DNA from: Leishmania donovani
Lineage: Eukaryota > Euglenozoa > Kinetoplastea > Trypanosomatida > Trypanosomatidae
Reading direction: 5' to 3'
NCBI RefSeq assembly: GCF_000227135.1
Contig: NC_018244.1
Span: 257,288 to 321,287 of the forward strand
DNA length: 64,000 nt
This document shows positions 10,505 through 21,700 of the stretch, piece after piece. The notes beneath the pieces were generated by a model, which saw nothing but the letters and a program-made list of their open reading frames with translations, ran no database searches and had not been told where the DNA came from. A program made the translations under genes and the position numbers. Numbering within the stretch: the first letter of the stretch is position 1; each line of letters begins with the position of its first letter.

Positions 10505-11335
10505 TTACTTCTCCAGCGGCATCGCGCGAGGATCGCTGAGGTGCTGCCAAATCACTTGCAGCTCCTCAAGCTCCGGCAAAAAGTCGGCACTCCAGCGATC
10601 TGCTGTGATGACGCCATCCCGGTAGGCGGACAAGATACGCTCGTAGATGCTGAAAGCCGCGTCACGCTCCTCGACGGAGGCGGCGCCCTCCTCCGCCTGC
10701 ATCCGCATGGCGGCGCTCATCGCGCAGAGACCGTCGAAGAGGTGCGACACAACGCGCTCCATCTGCAGTGCAGTCTTCTCCTCTTGCGGGAGGGCATCGT
10801 AAGCCGCCTGCGCCGACTTGAGCTCGGCTGCAGCGACAGCCTCGGTCTTGTTCCGATGCATTATCCCAGCCGCGTGCAGTGACTGCAGCACCGCCTCCCC
10901 AGACGACTGTGCGGGACGCTGCGTGAGGGGTGTGGGTGACGCTAGCTGGGCTCGAGCAGCGGCAAAGCCGTCGGTGTCCACGCGAAGGGCAGCTCGTCGC
11001 AGGAAGGCGGCGGGCACGCCAGACTTGGCAGGGCCCTCCGCGACAATGTCAGCGATACGAAGGATGTCGAACTGCTGAAGGGCAGCAAGATAGGGGTCAT
11101 TGGGGTCATCCAGCAGCTTCTGCAGCGAGCTCTGTGCCCGACGCGGCGCCGTGAGCGGCGAGACGTGCATGGCGACAGCTGATGTAGCCGGCGCATGGAA
11201 GATGGTGTGGCAAGGCGAGCGGACTCGCTGTGAGAGGCCAGTGCGACGTACGCTTCTCGCGCGGCGGCGCACCGTTCTCGGCGCCATCAGCACTGGTGCG
11301 CGCACGCGTGCACCGGCGAGCAGACGAAGAGACAT
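10505..11335 (-). CDS. Conserved-type hypothetical protein with mitochondrial-like presequence
   Basis: The frame is open from an ATG at 11437, but I prefer the internal ATG at 11335 (276 residues). From there the N-terminus (MSLRLLAGARVRAPVLMAP and the following Arg/Ser/Thr-rich ~60 residues) is basic, nearly free of acidic residues and Arg/Leu/Ala-rich, like a mitochondrial targeting presequence. The mature part is mostly helical (for example DDPNDPYLAALQQFDILRIA, and an Ala/Glu/Met-rich C-terminal half), with no motif I recognise and no membrane segment. The size and presequence would fit a mitochondrial ribosome, RNA-processing or respiratory-complex accessory protein, but nothing in the sequence decides this. 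A minus-strand polypyrimidine tract at ~11478-11500 lies upstream of both candidate starts, so it does not choose between them. Confidence 0.7.
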   Translation of the reverse strand: MSLRLLAGARVRAPVLMAPRTVRRRARSVRRTGLSQRVRSPCHTIFHAPATSAVAMHVSPLTAPRRAQSSLQKLLDDPNDPYLAALQQFDILRIADIVAEGPAKSGVPAAFLRRAALRVDTDGFAAARAQLASPTPLTQRPAQSSGEAVLQSLHAAGIMHRNKTEAVAAAELKSAQAAYDALPQEEKTALQMERVVSHLFDGLCAMSAAMRMQAEEGAASVEERDAAFSIYERILSAYRDGVITADRWSADFLPELEELQVIWQHLSDPRAMPLEK

Positions 11336-12287
11336 GGATGCAGAGGGCAGTCGGCAACGCGGTTGGACGGCGCTCCTTCTTTGAGGGTGACAACACACGC
11401 ACACGCGTTTATGTTTGCGTGTTGTGTAGGTGTTCACGTGGTGACGGAGAGATTTTTCGATTCAGCTGTGCGGAGACAAGAGAAAAAGGGGGATGGAAAG
11501 AGTAGCAGCTCGCGTACCCGCGTACACGGGCACAGGCCTTCCAATGGTAACTTGTGATCTCTTTGTTGGCGTACATCACACACACACACACGCACGTACT
11601 CCTCGAATGATGCAAGCTGGGAGTGCATCCAGGTGACGGGTTGGCTGATTGTTTTCTCATCTGTGTGGGTGTGGGTGTGTGGATGTGCTTTCATGCACAG
11701 TGATAGCGTTTCCACGAACTCTATGATGAGGGAGTGCGTACAGGGATCCACAATCGTGAGAGAGGGAGCCCGAGAGGGGGGAAGGCTGGGAGAAGAGGAT
11801 GCAGGGGCGGCAGACGGAGACGAGAGGCCAGTCGTGTGCACAATGACAGAGCGCCATAGAATGAGAAGTGGGCGTTGCTGTGAAAGAGAGCGGGAGAGGG
11901 GCATGAAGGCTGTGTGGACATGAACGGCAGCAGAGGGTGGGGAGACAACGAGGGCATGATCACCTGTCGCCTGTACCGCGGCCCTGAACTGACCTTTGCA
12001 CGTCGCTCGCTCCTCCTCCACCCCACCGGCCAGGATAGACGCGTCTCTCTCGCGCCTCTCTCTCAGGCGCGTTGTGATTACCTCAGCCACACACACAACG
12101 CCTCCTCCAAGCGCCTCCGTGGCCGATCCACTCACCAAACCGCTGCCCACCCTCTTCCTCCGTCAGCGTCCACCTCTGCTGTCTCCTTTGCCTCCCGCTC
12201 GTAATTCTATGAAAGGTAAAGCCTGCGTGCGCACACAAGCACACATGCTTGCATGCGCCACGCGCACTGCCGTTGTTACATATGATC
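11336..12287. other. Intergenic spacer
   Basis: The spacer includes the alternative N-terminal extension of the previous gene (to 11437), a minus-strand polypyrimidine tract at ~11478-11500 and a short CA repeat at ~11576-11592. The rest looks like the 3' UTR of the large coiled-coil gene. No gene is supported. Confidence 0.55.
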
Positions 12288-15200
12288 TCACAGGGCTGGA
12301 GAGGCCACGTTGATGTTCTCGCACAACTCGCCCAAGGCACCACGCACGTCGGCGCGCAGCGCCGAGAGCTTGGACCGCAGCTCCGCCACGTTCTGCGACC
12401 ACACGTGCCGATTCCCCTCCACCGTGTGCTCAGCGCGACGGCAACGAGCCTCAACCATCGCGTCGATCATCTCTTGGTGCAGCACGAGCAGACGCCGCAT
12501 GTGCTCCATGGCCGGTTGCACGATGGACAAGCGAAGCTCCTCTGCGGATGATGGCGCAGTGGCCGCAGCGGCAGCGCTGATCGTGGGTGTCGCACTCCGG
12601 CGCGATGCCCCGGGAGTGGTCAGTTCGGTAAAAGTGCCTCGTGAAGCTGCAGCTGCGAGCCGTTGCTCTCGCAACGCATGGAATCGCACGCAGGCCGACT
12701 CGACCTCACGCGGTAGCAGTTGTCGCAGATGCTGCTCAACACGCTCGGTGAGCTGCGTCTGCTCCTGCACTCGCACTTCCCGCTCATGTCGCAGACTGGT
12801 CGAGAGGCGCGCGGAGAGCGCCTCCTGCTGCTCCTGCAGGTTTGTCACGTCGCGTGTGAGGGCCTTTACAATGTCCTGAAGCATGTCGGCCTGCTGCTGC
12901 AGCGGTGCCCGGACACAGCATGTCCACGCATTTGCCTCCTTCTCCAAAATGGCCTTCCACTCAGCCTTCCACTCCGCTTGTGCGGTTTTCAGCGTCTCTT
13001 GCCAGCCCTGCTTCAGCTTCTGCACGCGCCGCTCATGCCGGCGCTCGTTCTCATTCGCCAGGCCATACCGTCGGTCGTCCTCCTCGAGCAGCACCGCGCG
13101 AGTTGCAGCGCGGAGGTGTGCGTCGAAGGCGTCCGCAGAAGAGAAGGTTGCCCACAAGGGGGCGGTGGCGATGCCTTCACTGCCTAAGGTCTCGTCTGCG
13201 TGTGTACGGCGCTGATGGGACACCACCGCTTCCCCAACGTACGTGTGCAAGCGCTGCTCAAGTCTGTGCTGCGCCTCTTGCTGCTCGTCGCGGTGCTGGC
13301 GGAGCTGGCACTGCACCTCACCCTGGACCATCTCCGCGAGTAGCGGTCGAAAGTGAGGCAAAAGCAGCATGGCGAGACGGCGCTGCTCCGCCGGCGTGCA
13401 CTGTGTCACGGCCGCCACGACGGAATTCGGGTCGAAGTCCACCTCCCGTCTTTTTGCGTGAGTCACACGTTCATCGGGCGAGTTGGACCGGAATGCGGTC
13501 GCCAATGCCTCACGCATTCGTTTTTGAGCGTCTTCCGCCGTACCAATGGCCTCGGCACGCACCCGACCCACCTCCTCGCGCACCTTCTGAAGGTCTTTTC
13601 GGACGGCCGCGCATAGCGCCGACAGACCCTCGCGTAGCCGCTCGATCCGGTGCTCCTGTGTGGTGCGCCACATCTCCTGCTGCCGACGTAACTCAGCCAC
13701 TGTTTCCGTAGCCGCCGGCGCATCATCTCTCTTCTGTCCCACGTCTCTTGTCGCCTCCCTTGCAGCCCGATCAGGTGGATGCACTCGCTGGGGTGCACCT
13801 GGGCTCTCCGTCGAGAACGTATCTGTGGGAGCTGGAAGAGAAGATCGGCGGGATGGCGCACGTGTCGCATGAGGTCGAGAGGGCAGAGGAGGGGCCGAGT
13901 GGCGGCGACGTCCCCTGCCACTCTGCAACTTTGTGCAGTCCTTTCCGTGTGCGGAAGAGTGCGCCGAGGTATTCCGTCGACCATGGGCGTTTGCTGCACC
14001 AGCAGCAGCGGCGTCATCAGCCAGCAAGTTGCCCACGAATTCCCTCGTCTTCTTCACAGCGGGCGATGGTGCGCGACTGCCGCCATTGCCGCCTGATCTG
14101 TCCCTCAGTCGGCCTAGGACTGCCTCGGCCCTCCTCACAGTGTAGCGGAGATGCACCGAAGAGGACGATGACCGGGTCGAACCCGCCGACAGGGATGACG
14201 ACGAAGAGTGCCGCGGCCGGGACGGGTGACGGTATTCTGCAGTGCTGCTGCGCCGTCGATGCGACCGCGCGCTGCGAGCCTGACCACTGGCCGCTGGAGG
14301 AGCAGCGGAAGGCCGGTAAGCATGCGAGCCGCTATTGTCGCCTGCGCTGGATGACCGTCGAGCGGCCAGCGCATGAAAAGCGGCGGTCCCCTCTGCACCT
14401 GTCGACACGTCGGACGAAGACAGGAGCGACGACGCTGTAGCCTGAGTGGCGGAGGTCTGCTCCGCGTGCGACGTCGTAACTGGAGCGTAGCCCTGCGCCT
14501 GCGGCTTCTCCGCACGGCGGTGTTTTTGTCTCTTACCCTCTGCAGTTGTCCGAGGCTTCGCATCCGCGGGGTTCAGAAGTGGATCGCTGCTGGGCGCTCT
14601 TGTGGCCCACGAAGTCACGTCTTTGCTGACTTCCGCTCGTATCTTGGCGACGAGGTTCGCCAGAGAGTCACTAGCGCGAGACGGCAGTGGACCATCCGAG
14701 ACCGCAGGCTGCCGCGCCGAATCACCGTGTCTGGTGAAGTGCAGCGGTGCCTCAAAACTGGCAGATGGCTGAGCACGTTGTTCAGCGTCGAGGGTGAGGC
14801 CCGCAAAAGAAGACGCCGGCGTCATCGATGCCACCGACGGCAGCAGCGGCGGTCGCTGCGAGGAAGACGGTTCGCCAGAGCCTGTGCCGTTGTGCACCGA
14901 CGGCATGTGCGTACCGCGACAACCACCTCCATCGACTGCCGGGGATATTCGCCGGGAAGGGTGATCAGCGCTGGTGTTACGACTCGATCGCGGCCGTGCG
15001 TCGCGTTCGGAGGCGTAGCGAGTCGCATCCTCAAGGCTACGCGGCGAGGACGAGTGGTGTGGTATGCGGCTACCGAGCTCGCCACCGCGCCCCAGGTCGT
15101 CGCAGGGGAAAGGAGATGACGCGCAGCGCACGTGCAGCGGTCTCCCCGCGCTGGCGCAGCGATGGTGGCGCCCGGCCGCCTCCCGCGCATCCACCGGCGC

Positions 15201-15923
15201 GCAGGGCGAGAACGAGGAAGACGGAAAAGCCGTGTCGCCGCCGTCGGGCGTCAGCCTGATCCGTTCTCCATCGCCTTCGCAGTCATCGTAAGGAGACACA
15301 TACGTGCACACATGCCCGGCCCCACGGCGCAGGTAATCCAGTTGGGGCGGGTTGCCGTCTGCGCGGCGCTGACTACAGTACGTGTCTTCGCAGTATCGCT
15401 CTATGAAGGGAAAACCTCTCCGCCCAGCGGCTGCGAAGGCAGACATCGGGAGTGGAAAGGATGTCGTGCAGCGATGGTGGTCTTCCTGTTCGTCGCCGCA
15501 CCCCGCGCCGCCATCCGCGCCCGGTGACACGCGCCGTCCGAGAGAAGGGGAGGAATGTGAAGCCGCATGTGAGGCCGAGGCGGCGTAGGAGTTGGGCACT
15601 GCTGGCATGGAGGCGCTTCGCCGCTGCTCGCAGGGGCACACGTAAGGGCTAACGCAGTCGTGACCGCTGCTCCGCGCCTCCAGGAAAGGCGAGGGCAGCC
15701 CGTGTGGGGTTTCGCAGTGGCGGCTCGCGACCCGAGGCCACGACATGCCGCGGCTACCGCGGCCTCCCCCGCTTCCTCCCCGCTTGGGTGGCGATGATGG
15801 TGAGCAAACTGGGTTCCAGATACCGCGCTTCCACGGTGGCGGCGACAATGGCGAGCGCTGCAGTCGCAAGTGTGGGTGAGGAATGTCGTAAAGGCCTTGA
15901 CACACCTCGCAGTACGAAGCCAT
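12288..15923 (-). CDS. Large coiled-coil protein with N-terminal Cys/His cluster
   Basis: This is a 1211-residue protein of unknown function. The N-terminus MASYCEVCQGLYDIPHPHLR has a CxxC followed by HxH, which could form a small metal site. A long Ser/Arg/His-rich disordered region follows to ~residue 750. The C-terminal ~450 residues are coiled coil (for example EHRIERLREGLSALCAAVRK and TRDVTNLQEQQEALSARLS). Near residues 626-632 it has REFVGNL, a heptapeptide that recurs in the unrelated protein at 47294-48931. A minus-strand polypyrimidine tract at ~16027-16050 lies just upstream of the chosen ATG. The architecture suggests a structural cytoskeleton, basal-body or flagellum protein, but this is composition-based inference. 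Confidence 0.75.
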   Translation of the reverse strand: MASYCEVCQGLYDIPHPHLRLQRSPLSPPPWKRGIWNPVCSPSSPPKRGGSGGGRGSRGMSWPRVASRHCETPHGLPSPFLEARSSGHDCVSPYVCPCEQRRSASMPAVPNSYAASASHAASHSSPSLGRRVSPGADGGAGCGDEQEDHHRCTTSFPLPMSAFAAAGRRGFPFIERYCEDTYCSQRRADGNPPQLDYLRRGAGHVCTYVSPYDDCEGDGERIRLTPDGGDTAFPSSSFSPCAPVDAREAAGRHHRCASAGRPLHVRCASSPFPCDDLGRGGELGSRIPHHSSSPRSLEDATRYASERDARPRSSRNTSADHPSRRISPAVDGGGCRGTHMPSVHNGTGSGEPSSSQRPPLLPSVASMTPASSFAGLTLDAEQRAQPSASFEAPLHFTRHGDSARQPAVSDGPLPSRASDSLANLVAKIRAEVSKDVTSWATRAPSSDPLLNPADAKPRTTAEGKRQKHRRAEKPQAQGYAPVTTSHAEQTSATQATASSLLSSSDVSTGAEGTAAFHALAARRSSSAGDNSGSHAYRPSAAPPAASGQARSARSHRRRSSTAEYRHPSRPRHSSSSSLSAGSTRSSSSSVHLRYTVRRAEAVLGRLRDRSGGNGGSRAPSPAVKKTREFVGNLLADDAAAAGAANAHGRRNTSAHSSAHGKDCTKLQSGRGRRRHSAPPLPSRPHATRAPSRRSSLPAPTDTFSTESPGAPQRVHPPDRAAREATRDVGQKRDDAPAATETVAELRRQQEMWRTTQEHRIERLREGLSALCAAVRKDLQKVREEVGRVRAEAIGTAEDAQKRMREALATAFRSNSPDERVTHAKRREVDFDPNSVVAAVTQCTPAEQRRLAMLLLPHFRPLLAEMVQGEVQCQLRQHRDEQQEAQHRLEQRLHTYVGEAVVSHQRRTHADETLGSEGIATAPLWATFSSADAFDAHLRAATRAVLLEEDDRRYGLANENERRHERRVQKLKQGWQETLKTAQAEWKAEWKAILEKEANAWTCCVRAPLQQQADMLQDIVKALTRDVTNLQEQQEALSARLSTSLRHEREVRVQEQTQLTERVEQHLRQLLPREVESACVRFHALREQRLAAAASRGTFTELTTPGASRRSATPTISAAAAATAPSSAEELRLSIVQPAMEHMRRLLVLHQEMIDAMVEARCRRAEHTVEGNRHVWSQNVAELRSKLSALRADVRGALGELCENINVASPAL

Positions 15924-16796
15924 CCTACTGCGAAAGCGATGGGGTTGTGCGCCACTCGTTACGTACCGGCGAGAGCGTGTCTACGCGTGTCAGAGAATGA
16001 AGATAGCCAAGAGCGCGAGTAAAGGCGGAAAGGAGCGCAAGAGAGAAGAGTTCCAATGGCGAGGCAGAAGCAGCACCAGCAGCAGGAAGACACGTGAGGA
16101 GAGTGGTGCACAAGCGAGAATGTATTTGCGGCTCCTGCGCAGACACGCACCCCAGTGCGTGAGTCCCCCTCTTTTCTACGTAGGAAGAGCTCAGCCTTCC
16201 CACCTGCTAATATCCTCATCGCCTGGAAGGGGAGGAGCGTTGCGCAGCGGTGGTCCTCGAATACCAAAAGAAACAGCACCCCCACATGCATACGCACAAT
16301 CACGCTCTTCTTTCTCTCTCGCCCTCCTCCCCTATATCTCGTGCGTACGTCGGCACTGCGGTGCATCAGTGAATCGGCGCATGCAGCGAGACCACCAGCA
16401 GACATACACACAGAAACGAATGTGACGATACGCCATCCATCATCCTCTTCTGCCCCATCACTACAAACACCTTCTCCACCTTCGGCTGATGCGGCGGAAA
16501 AGAAAAGAAGGTGCGCGTACCCGCAGGCGTGTGGGCTACGATGTTGCCGCACACGGGCGGGCAATAACGCATGCACAGAGCAGAAACCCAAGACAGACAC
16601 GCGAGCGCGCAAGGGGAAAGGAAGGAAAGCGCACAGAGACGAACAGACAGAAAGACGTGCGCAGTAATGCAAACTTGCCTTCGCCTGCGCTTCTCTCTCG
16701 CACATGCGCCCCCACCCCGCCCCCTTCCTCCGTCCCGTGTCGCGCCTTCTCTTGGGGGCATTTTCTTGCCTGCCTGCTTTTATTCACCTGTGTACC
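15924..16796. other. Intergenic spacer
   Basis: The spacer holds the 5' flank of the coiled-coil gene, with a polypyrimidine tract on the minus strand at ~16027-16050, and the 3' UTR of the phosphatase gene. No gene is supported. Confidence 0.55.
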
Positions 16797-17969
16797 TCAC
16801 ACCTTCGACTTGCGCGGCGGCGAGGGGTCCGTCCACCCTGGCACAGACACCAGCGTGCTCGGCCACACCAGCCCCGTCAGCTCGCCACCGTAGACGCAAC
16901 CGGAATCGAGCCCGTAGGCGTACGGATACACCTGCAGCCGCCGCTTGGCGTCGTGGCCGTACACGACAGTGAAATCGGTGTAGTCTCGATGAATGCGCCT
17001 TCGCCACTTCGGCGCATCCTCATCTGCCTTCTTTGGCTTCTTCTTCCCACTGTCGTCTGCACCATCGACGGTGCCACTTGCACCGCTACGGCTGTGGTCG
17101 CGGCTTCGGTCACTGCTGCTGTCGCTTCTGCCGCCGTCGCTCGCCTCCTCGCCGGCCACAGAACCTTGCAGTTTGCGGGCCAGCTCCGACCACTTCACGC
17201 CCCAATTTGCACCGAGTCTAGGCCGCTCCAGTGTCGCAAAGGCGGCAGAAACAGAGAGGGCCACGTGCGCTGGCTGCCCCGTGGCCTCATCGGTCGGCTG
17301 CCTCCAGTACTTTTTGGCCTTTACCAGGTTACGCATGCGCGTTACAGCCTCGACGCTCTGGGCAGCAAGCGAGATCGACGGATCGATGCCCGCATGGACA
17401 ACGATGAGCCGATAGGCATGGAAACACAGAATGTGGGGAACAGACACCATGAAGGCAAAGACGTCGTCGGGGCATTGCAATGCCAGCGGGTAGAGGCTGC
17501 TGCTCGCCTCCTTGTCCGTCAGCGGAACATCCGCCCGAAGCTTCTCGGCGAGCTGCAGCAGCGCCGCGTCGTGATTCCCCAGTACGCCAATCGCACCGAT
17601 GTCGCGCAGGAACCGCACGACGCCGTACGAATCGGGGCCTTTGTTCACAAGGTCACCGACGAAAACGCAGACATCCTCCACAGCACCATCCTCGGCTGAT
17701 GGCGAGGCTGATTCTCCCAACGGACCTGGATTCAGAGCAGCCGGGATGCACATGCTCGCGCCACCGCCACGAGAAGGCAGAGGTTCAGCTCTGGAGAGCG
17801 GCGATGCCGACGACGACGTCAGCAGGGTGGGGCAGCGCCGAACAACTGCATTGGTGAAGTGAGCCTTTACAAGAAGCTCCCGCAGTTGGTCGAGACAGCC
17901 GTGAATGTCGCCGACAAGGATCAGGCGGCCTGCGGCACGACCACAGACATCCACGACGCGGAGAGACAT
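16797..17969 (-). CDS. ApaH-like metallophosphatase (ALPH family)
   Basis: This calcineurin-type metallophosphoesterase is related to bacterial ApaH (diadenosine tetraphosphatase). It shows the ordered metal-binding motifs GDIHG (residues 20-24), GDLVNKGPD, GNHD, VVHAGIDPS and VVYGHD, then LDSGCVYGGELTGL, which is the ApaH/PrpE-type C-terminal signature. I start it at 17969 (390 residues). The open frame reaches 18206, but the extra 79 codons translate a pyrimidine-rich tract (minus strand, ~18040-18075) that looks like a trans-splice polypyrimidine tract. Substrates could be dinucleoside polyphosphates, 5' triphosphorylated RNA or mRNA caps: in trypanosomes a member of this family, ALPH1, is the mRNA decapping enzyme. 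This one lacks the long extensions of ALPH1, so its substrate is open. A Ser/Lys-rich insertion (containing SDSSSDRSRDHSRSG) interrupts the domain between the HAG and GHD motifs. Confidence 0.88.
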   Translation of the reverse strand: MSLRVVDVCGRAAGRLILVGDIHGCLDQLRELLVKAHFTNAVVRRCPTLLTSSSASPLSRAEPLPSRGGGASMCIPAALNPGPLGESASPSAEDGAVEDVCVFVGDLVNKGPDSYGVVRFLRDIGAIGVLGNHDAALLQLAEKLRADVPLTDKEASSSLYPLALQCPDDVFAFMVSVPHILCFHAYRLIVVHAGIDPSISLAAQSVEAVTRMRNLVKAKKYWRQPTDEATGQPAHVALSVSAAFATLERPRLGANWGVKWSELARKLQGSVAGEEASDGGRSDSSSDRSRDHSRSGASGTVDGADDSGKKKPKKADEDAPKWRRRIHRDYTDFTVVYGHDAKRRLQVYPYAYGLDSGCVYGGELTGLVWPSTLVSVPGWTDPSPPRKSKV

Positions 17970-18725
17970 AAAGACTTTCGGGGGAAGAGCGAAAGGCGAG
18001 AGGGGAGGGATGGTGCCGTGTGCCTTCGCGCACCTGCGCCTCGTGAAAAGCAGGGGGAGGGAGGGGAGAGACTCTGTGCATGGACGGGGGCACGATGAGG
18101 AGCAGGGAAGGACAGGAGAAGCCACGACGGTTGCCAAGGTAGCCGGCGCACGGGAGGTGCGAACGCTCTGCGGCAGCGAATATCGCGGCGTGTGTGCGTG
18201 TGCCACATATGCGTGTGAGTGCGTGCGTTTCCTGGGCGAAGCGCACGCACAGACGCGACACTAAAACAAAAGAGGGCACACGGGTGATCGCGGCTTTCAT
18301 TCTTGGCGCTGTGCGTGAACAACCCGACACGACAGAGGGTGCCTTGGCCTAAAGCTGGGATGCCCGCGCATGCAGTCTGACCGCCTTCCTCTCTCCCACC
18401 TCGACGCCCCGTCCGCTCCGCTTGTCAGCGATAGAGCCGGGGTCGGCTCGCTTTCCATTTTCTTGCCTTGGCCATGCGGCCTCCCACCCACCCCAACGGC
18501 CCTGCTATAGCGCATGGCCGGCTTGCAGCAGTGGTGGCGCTCCTGCACATGTCACAGCGCGTGCGCTGGCAAGGCGAAGGGCACACGCACAGACACAAGA
18601 GCCGTTCATCACTGCTGACATATATCGCCTCAGTCATGGTCGGCCGTGATCGCTCCGCCTTGGCACCACCATCGCTTCAGCCAAGCACACACACACACAC
18701 ACACACCTCCGCGTGTATTTAGATG
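17970..18725. other. Intergenic spacer with candidate splice region
   Basis: On the transcribed (minus) strand a C/T-rich tract at ~18040-18075 precedes the phosphatase ATG and is the likely trans-splice polypyrimidine tract. There is a (CA)n run at ~18688-18707 just downstream of the large gene's stop. No gene is supported. Confidence 0.55.
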
Positions 18726-21700
18726 TCATTCCGAGCCGGCGGCGGTAGAGGAAAAGAGTATCGCAGAGAGGTACGCCCTCTCGCGCTCGGCAGCGTCGCG
18801 AGCCTCGCGCTGCACGGCCTGCGTCGCAGATCGAAGCTGCCCCATAGACTGACAGAGAGAAGAGGGCGAGGAGGAATGCACAGCTCTGATGTCTTCGTCC
18901 CTGCGAACGGCCACCTCATCGCCTCCGTTGAGTTGTCTACGCTCGATCGCCGCTACGTGGCACTGGCTACATGGTGCGGTACTCGATGTGTTGTGAGCAG
19001 CGCCACACAGGCGCACGGCCTCCGCCTCAAGCTGCGTGGCAGCCCTCTCCAGAGCCTCCAGTGCAGCGCTGGGGTACACTTCAAGCTCGCCAGCGCTGGT
19101 AGCGTGGCACTGCGATGGTGGCGGGTGTGATGCTGCACACACCAGTGCGCCACCGCCAATTTTCATCGTTCCAGTGCCGACGTGATGGTGCAGCACTTCA
19201 CCACCGCACGTGCCTTCGTCGATTCCGCGTGCACTGCGGTGCGTTGTCGAAGGCGGTGTCGTTGCCGCCTCTACATGCCGCTCGTGCTGCGATCGCGATG
19301 GCGGCGGTCGACGTTGCCGTCGTTCGCGGCTTTCTACGTCGCTGGCTCGGTCGCCGGCGCGCGCCGCCACCTCCGGAGCATTACCGGCAAGGGAGAAAGA
19401 CGCTGAAGCGGAATGGCGTGAGGCGTCACGGCGGAAGGGCGAGTCGGGGCCTCTGCTCGAGACGGTGCTTGACGCACCAACATGAATTTCGAACAAAGAC
19501 GCTGGAGCCGCCACTGACGTCGATGATGCCGCCGCAGTGCCAACGTGGGGATGAGTTCTAGCGGACGGGGCACAGGCGTCCCCGCCCTGCACGGCGCGCG
19601 AGAGGAGCACCGCTAGCTGAGTTGAGACAGCGCCGAATGAGTCGGTGCCGGCACGATCACCTGCACTGTTTCTTCCACGCGTGGCTAGCCGCTGTGCGTT
19701 CATGCGGTCCCACAGTGTTGCAGGTTCTGCTACGTCGTCGCACCGGCGTTGTAAGCCGCGAGATGCCGAAGATGATGGAAGCGACGAGGCGACGTCGCTG
19801 GCGATGGGACTCACTGGCGCAGCAGTCAGCAAGGAGCGCTCCGCATCCACGCCATCAAGCGTACAATATAGAGAGTGGGAGCCCAGCGCAGCCACTGGAG
19901 AAGGAGGTGCAGCAAAGCAGCTAGGTGGCGAGTCTGTGGGCGGACGAGATGCAGCACTTGCGTGTGCACCATTCCAAGCCCGATCTCTCGCCGGGGCAGG
20001 AAGGCGGTGAAGATACGGCGAAGCGGCCGCACCGCTGCGCTGGCGGCGCAACCCAGCCAGCTCTGCCTCCAGCTCCATCACGCGGTCCTGTAACACGGAC
20101 TTGGCCGCCTGCTCCTGCGCCAACTGCGCGTGCCAGCGATCTCCCTGCTGCTGCGCTGCTGCGTAGGCGCGAGTACAGCGCTGAAGAAGGCGCCGCAGAA
20201 GCGCCTCGGCCTCGCGCATGTGCGGGGCTGCCGGGTCCTCTCTCGGCCCAGACAAGACACTCCCCACCGTCGCGGAGACCCTCGACGCCACTGCAGGAGG
20301 GGAGGAAGACAGCTCCAGCGCCGACTCGCCATCCCCTTCGCTTGCAATCAGCGGCGCGGCGTCCGCGTTTGTGCTTCTCGTGTCAAGTATGGACGCCTCG
20401 CGCGCACGACGGCGCCAATCCACGAGTTGTCGCTCCAGCCATGTCACCTTCTCCTCCGATCTCACGAGCTGCTCGAAGATGAGGGTGCTGGTGGACGCGA
20501 AGGTCGCGCTGTGGGACGCGGCAAGGTCAGGGTTGCCGCCAGTGAGCGCACTACGAAGAAGAGCACCAACATCGGCTCTGCGGTCTCGTGCACCAGCCAA
20601 CGTCGAAGCTCCGCTGGAGCCCGGCATAGCGTCCACGGTGCCAAAATTGGCGGCTAGACGCCGCTGGAGCGTCGCCACCTCCTGTATATCGCGAGTGTGA
20701 CGCTCTGCTAGGGCAGACAGCTGATCAAGCGTCGCGGCCTCATGCGCGCGCCACGCCTGCACGTCGGTGCGCATTTGGCCGCACAGCCGCACAAACTCGT
20801 CACAGTAAGGCCCCAGAAAGGCGGCGAGGGCCCCATCCGGAGGCGGCAAGGAAGGCGCTGGCGTGTGCGTCGGGCCCTCACAGGCGTGAGGTGCAGCGTC
20901 ACAGGCGGCGGAAGCTACGACCTCCGCCGCACACGACCCTTCCCCTTGAGAGGCGATAGTTGTGTCGTAGAGGAGTGCTTGGGGAGGGCACAGAGACGCA
21001 GCGGTGGTGTCGACGTCTGCCATCGAGTCATGTACCGCAGACTCGACGCCGATGTGTGATGGCGCTGACGGCAGGGGCGCTCGCTGTCCTTCGAGCGAGC
21101 TTGGCTCACGCCTATGTGCCCCGGCACCTGGGCGTCGACCGGTTCGAAGCACAGAAGGTGGAGAGCCGGAATTCCCCACTTGTGGTGTGTGCTGCGGTAG
21201 AGGGGTCTGCTGCTTGTGATGCCCCTTATGTGCCATGACGCCCCTTGTGTCAAAGAGTGAGGGCTCTTCATCCTGCCTCACAGCCTCCATGGCCGCAGTC
21301 GCCTCCGCTTTCTCGCCCACATCGAAAGACTCGGACTCGAAGAGAGCGTGGAAGCGCTGCAGCCGTGCCTCCTCAGCGTGTGTCGCAGCCGTGGCGCACG
21401 TGTCAGCCACGCTGGCTGGCGCAGTCGCAGGAGGGGCTGTAGAAAGCGCTGCCTCGTCTGTGCTCCTCACTGCTCCCACGGCGCGTGTATCAGCGTGAGC
21501 CTGATGGTGAACGCGCTGTAGGACGTCCACGAGCTTTGTGGATCGCACATCCGCCTCCACCCGTGGCCGAAGGCTAAAGCCGGGAGAGTCTTCCGCGTCC
21601 CCAGTCACATTGATGCTGAGCGGCGCTGTCACCGCCGCGTGGGTGCCGACTGCCACAGTGTTCATAGACATACGCCTCATCGGAGCGGCACCGACGCACA

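Noticed and set aside
13748..14440. 230-codon plus-strand ORF
   Set aside because: Shadow of the coiled-coil gene on the minus strand; no domain and opposite to all other genes.
12288..15923. N-terminal CxxC...HxH as a true zinc finger
   Set aside because: Only one CxxC and one HxH in a short stretch, with no known finger spacing; kept as a possibility and not called as a domain.
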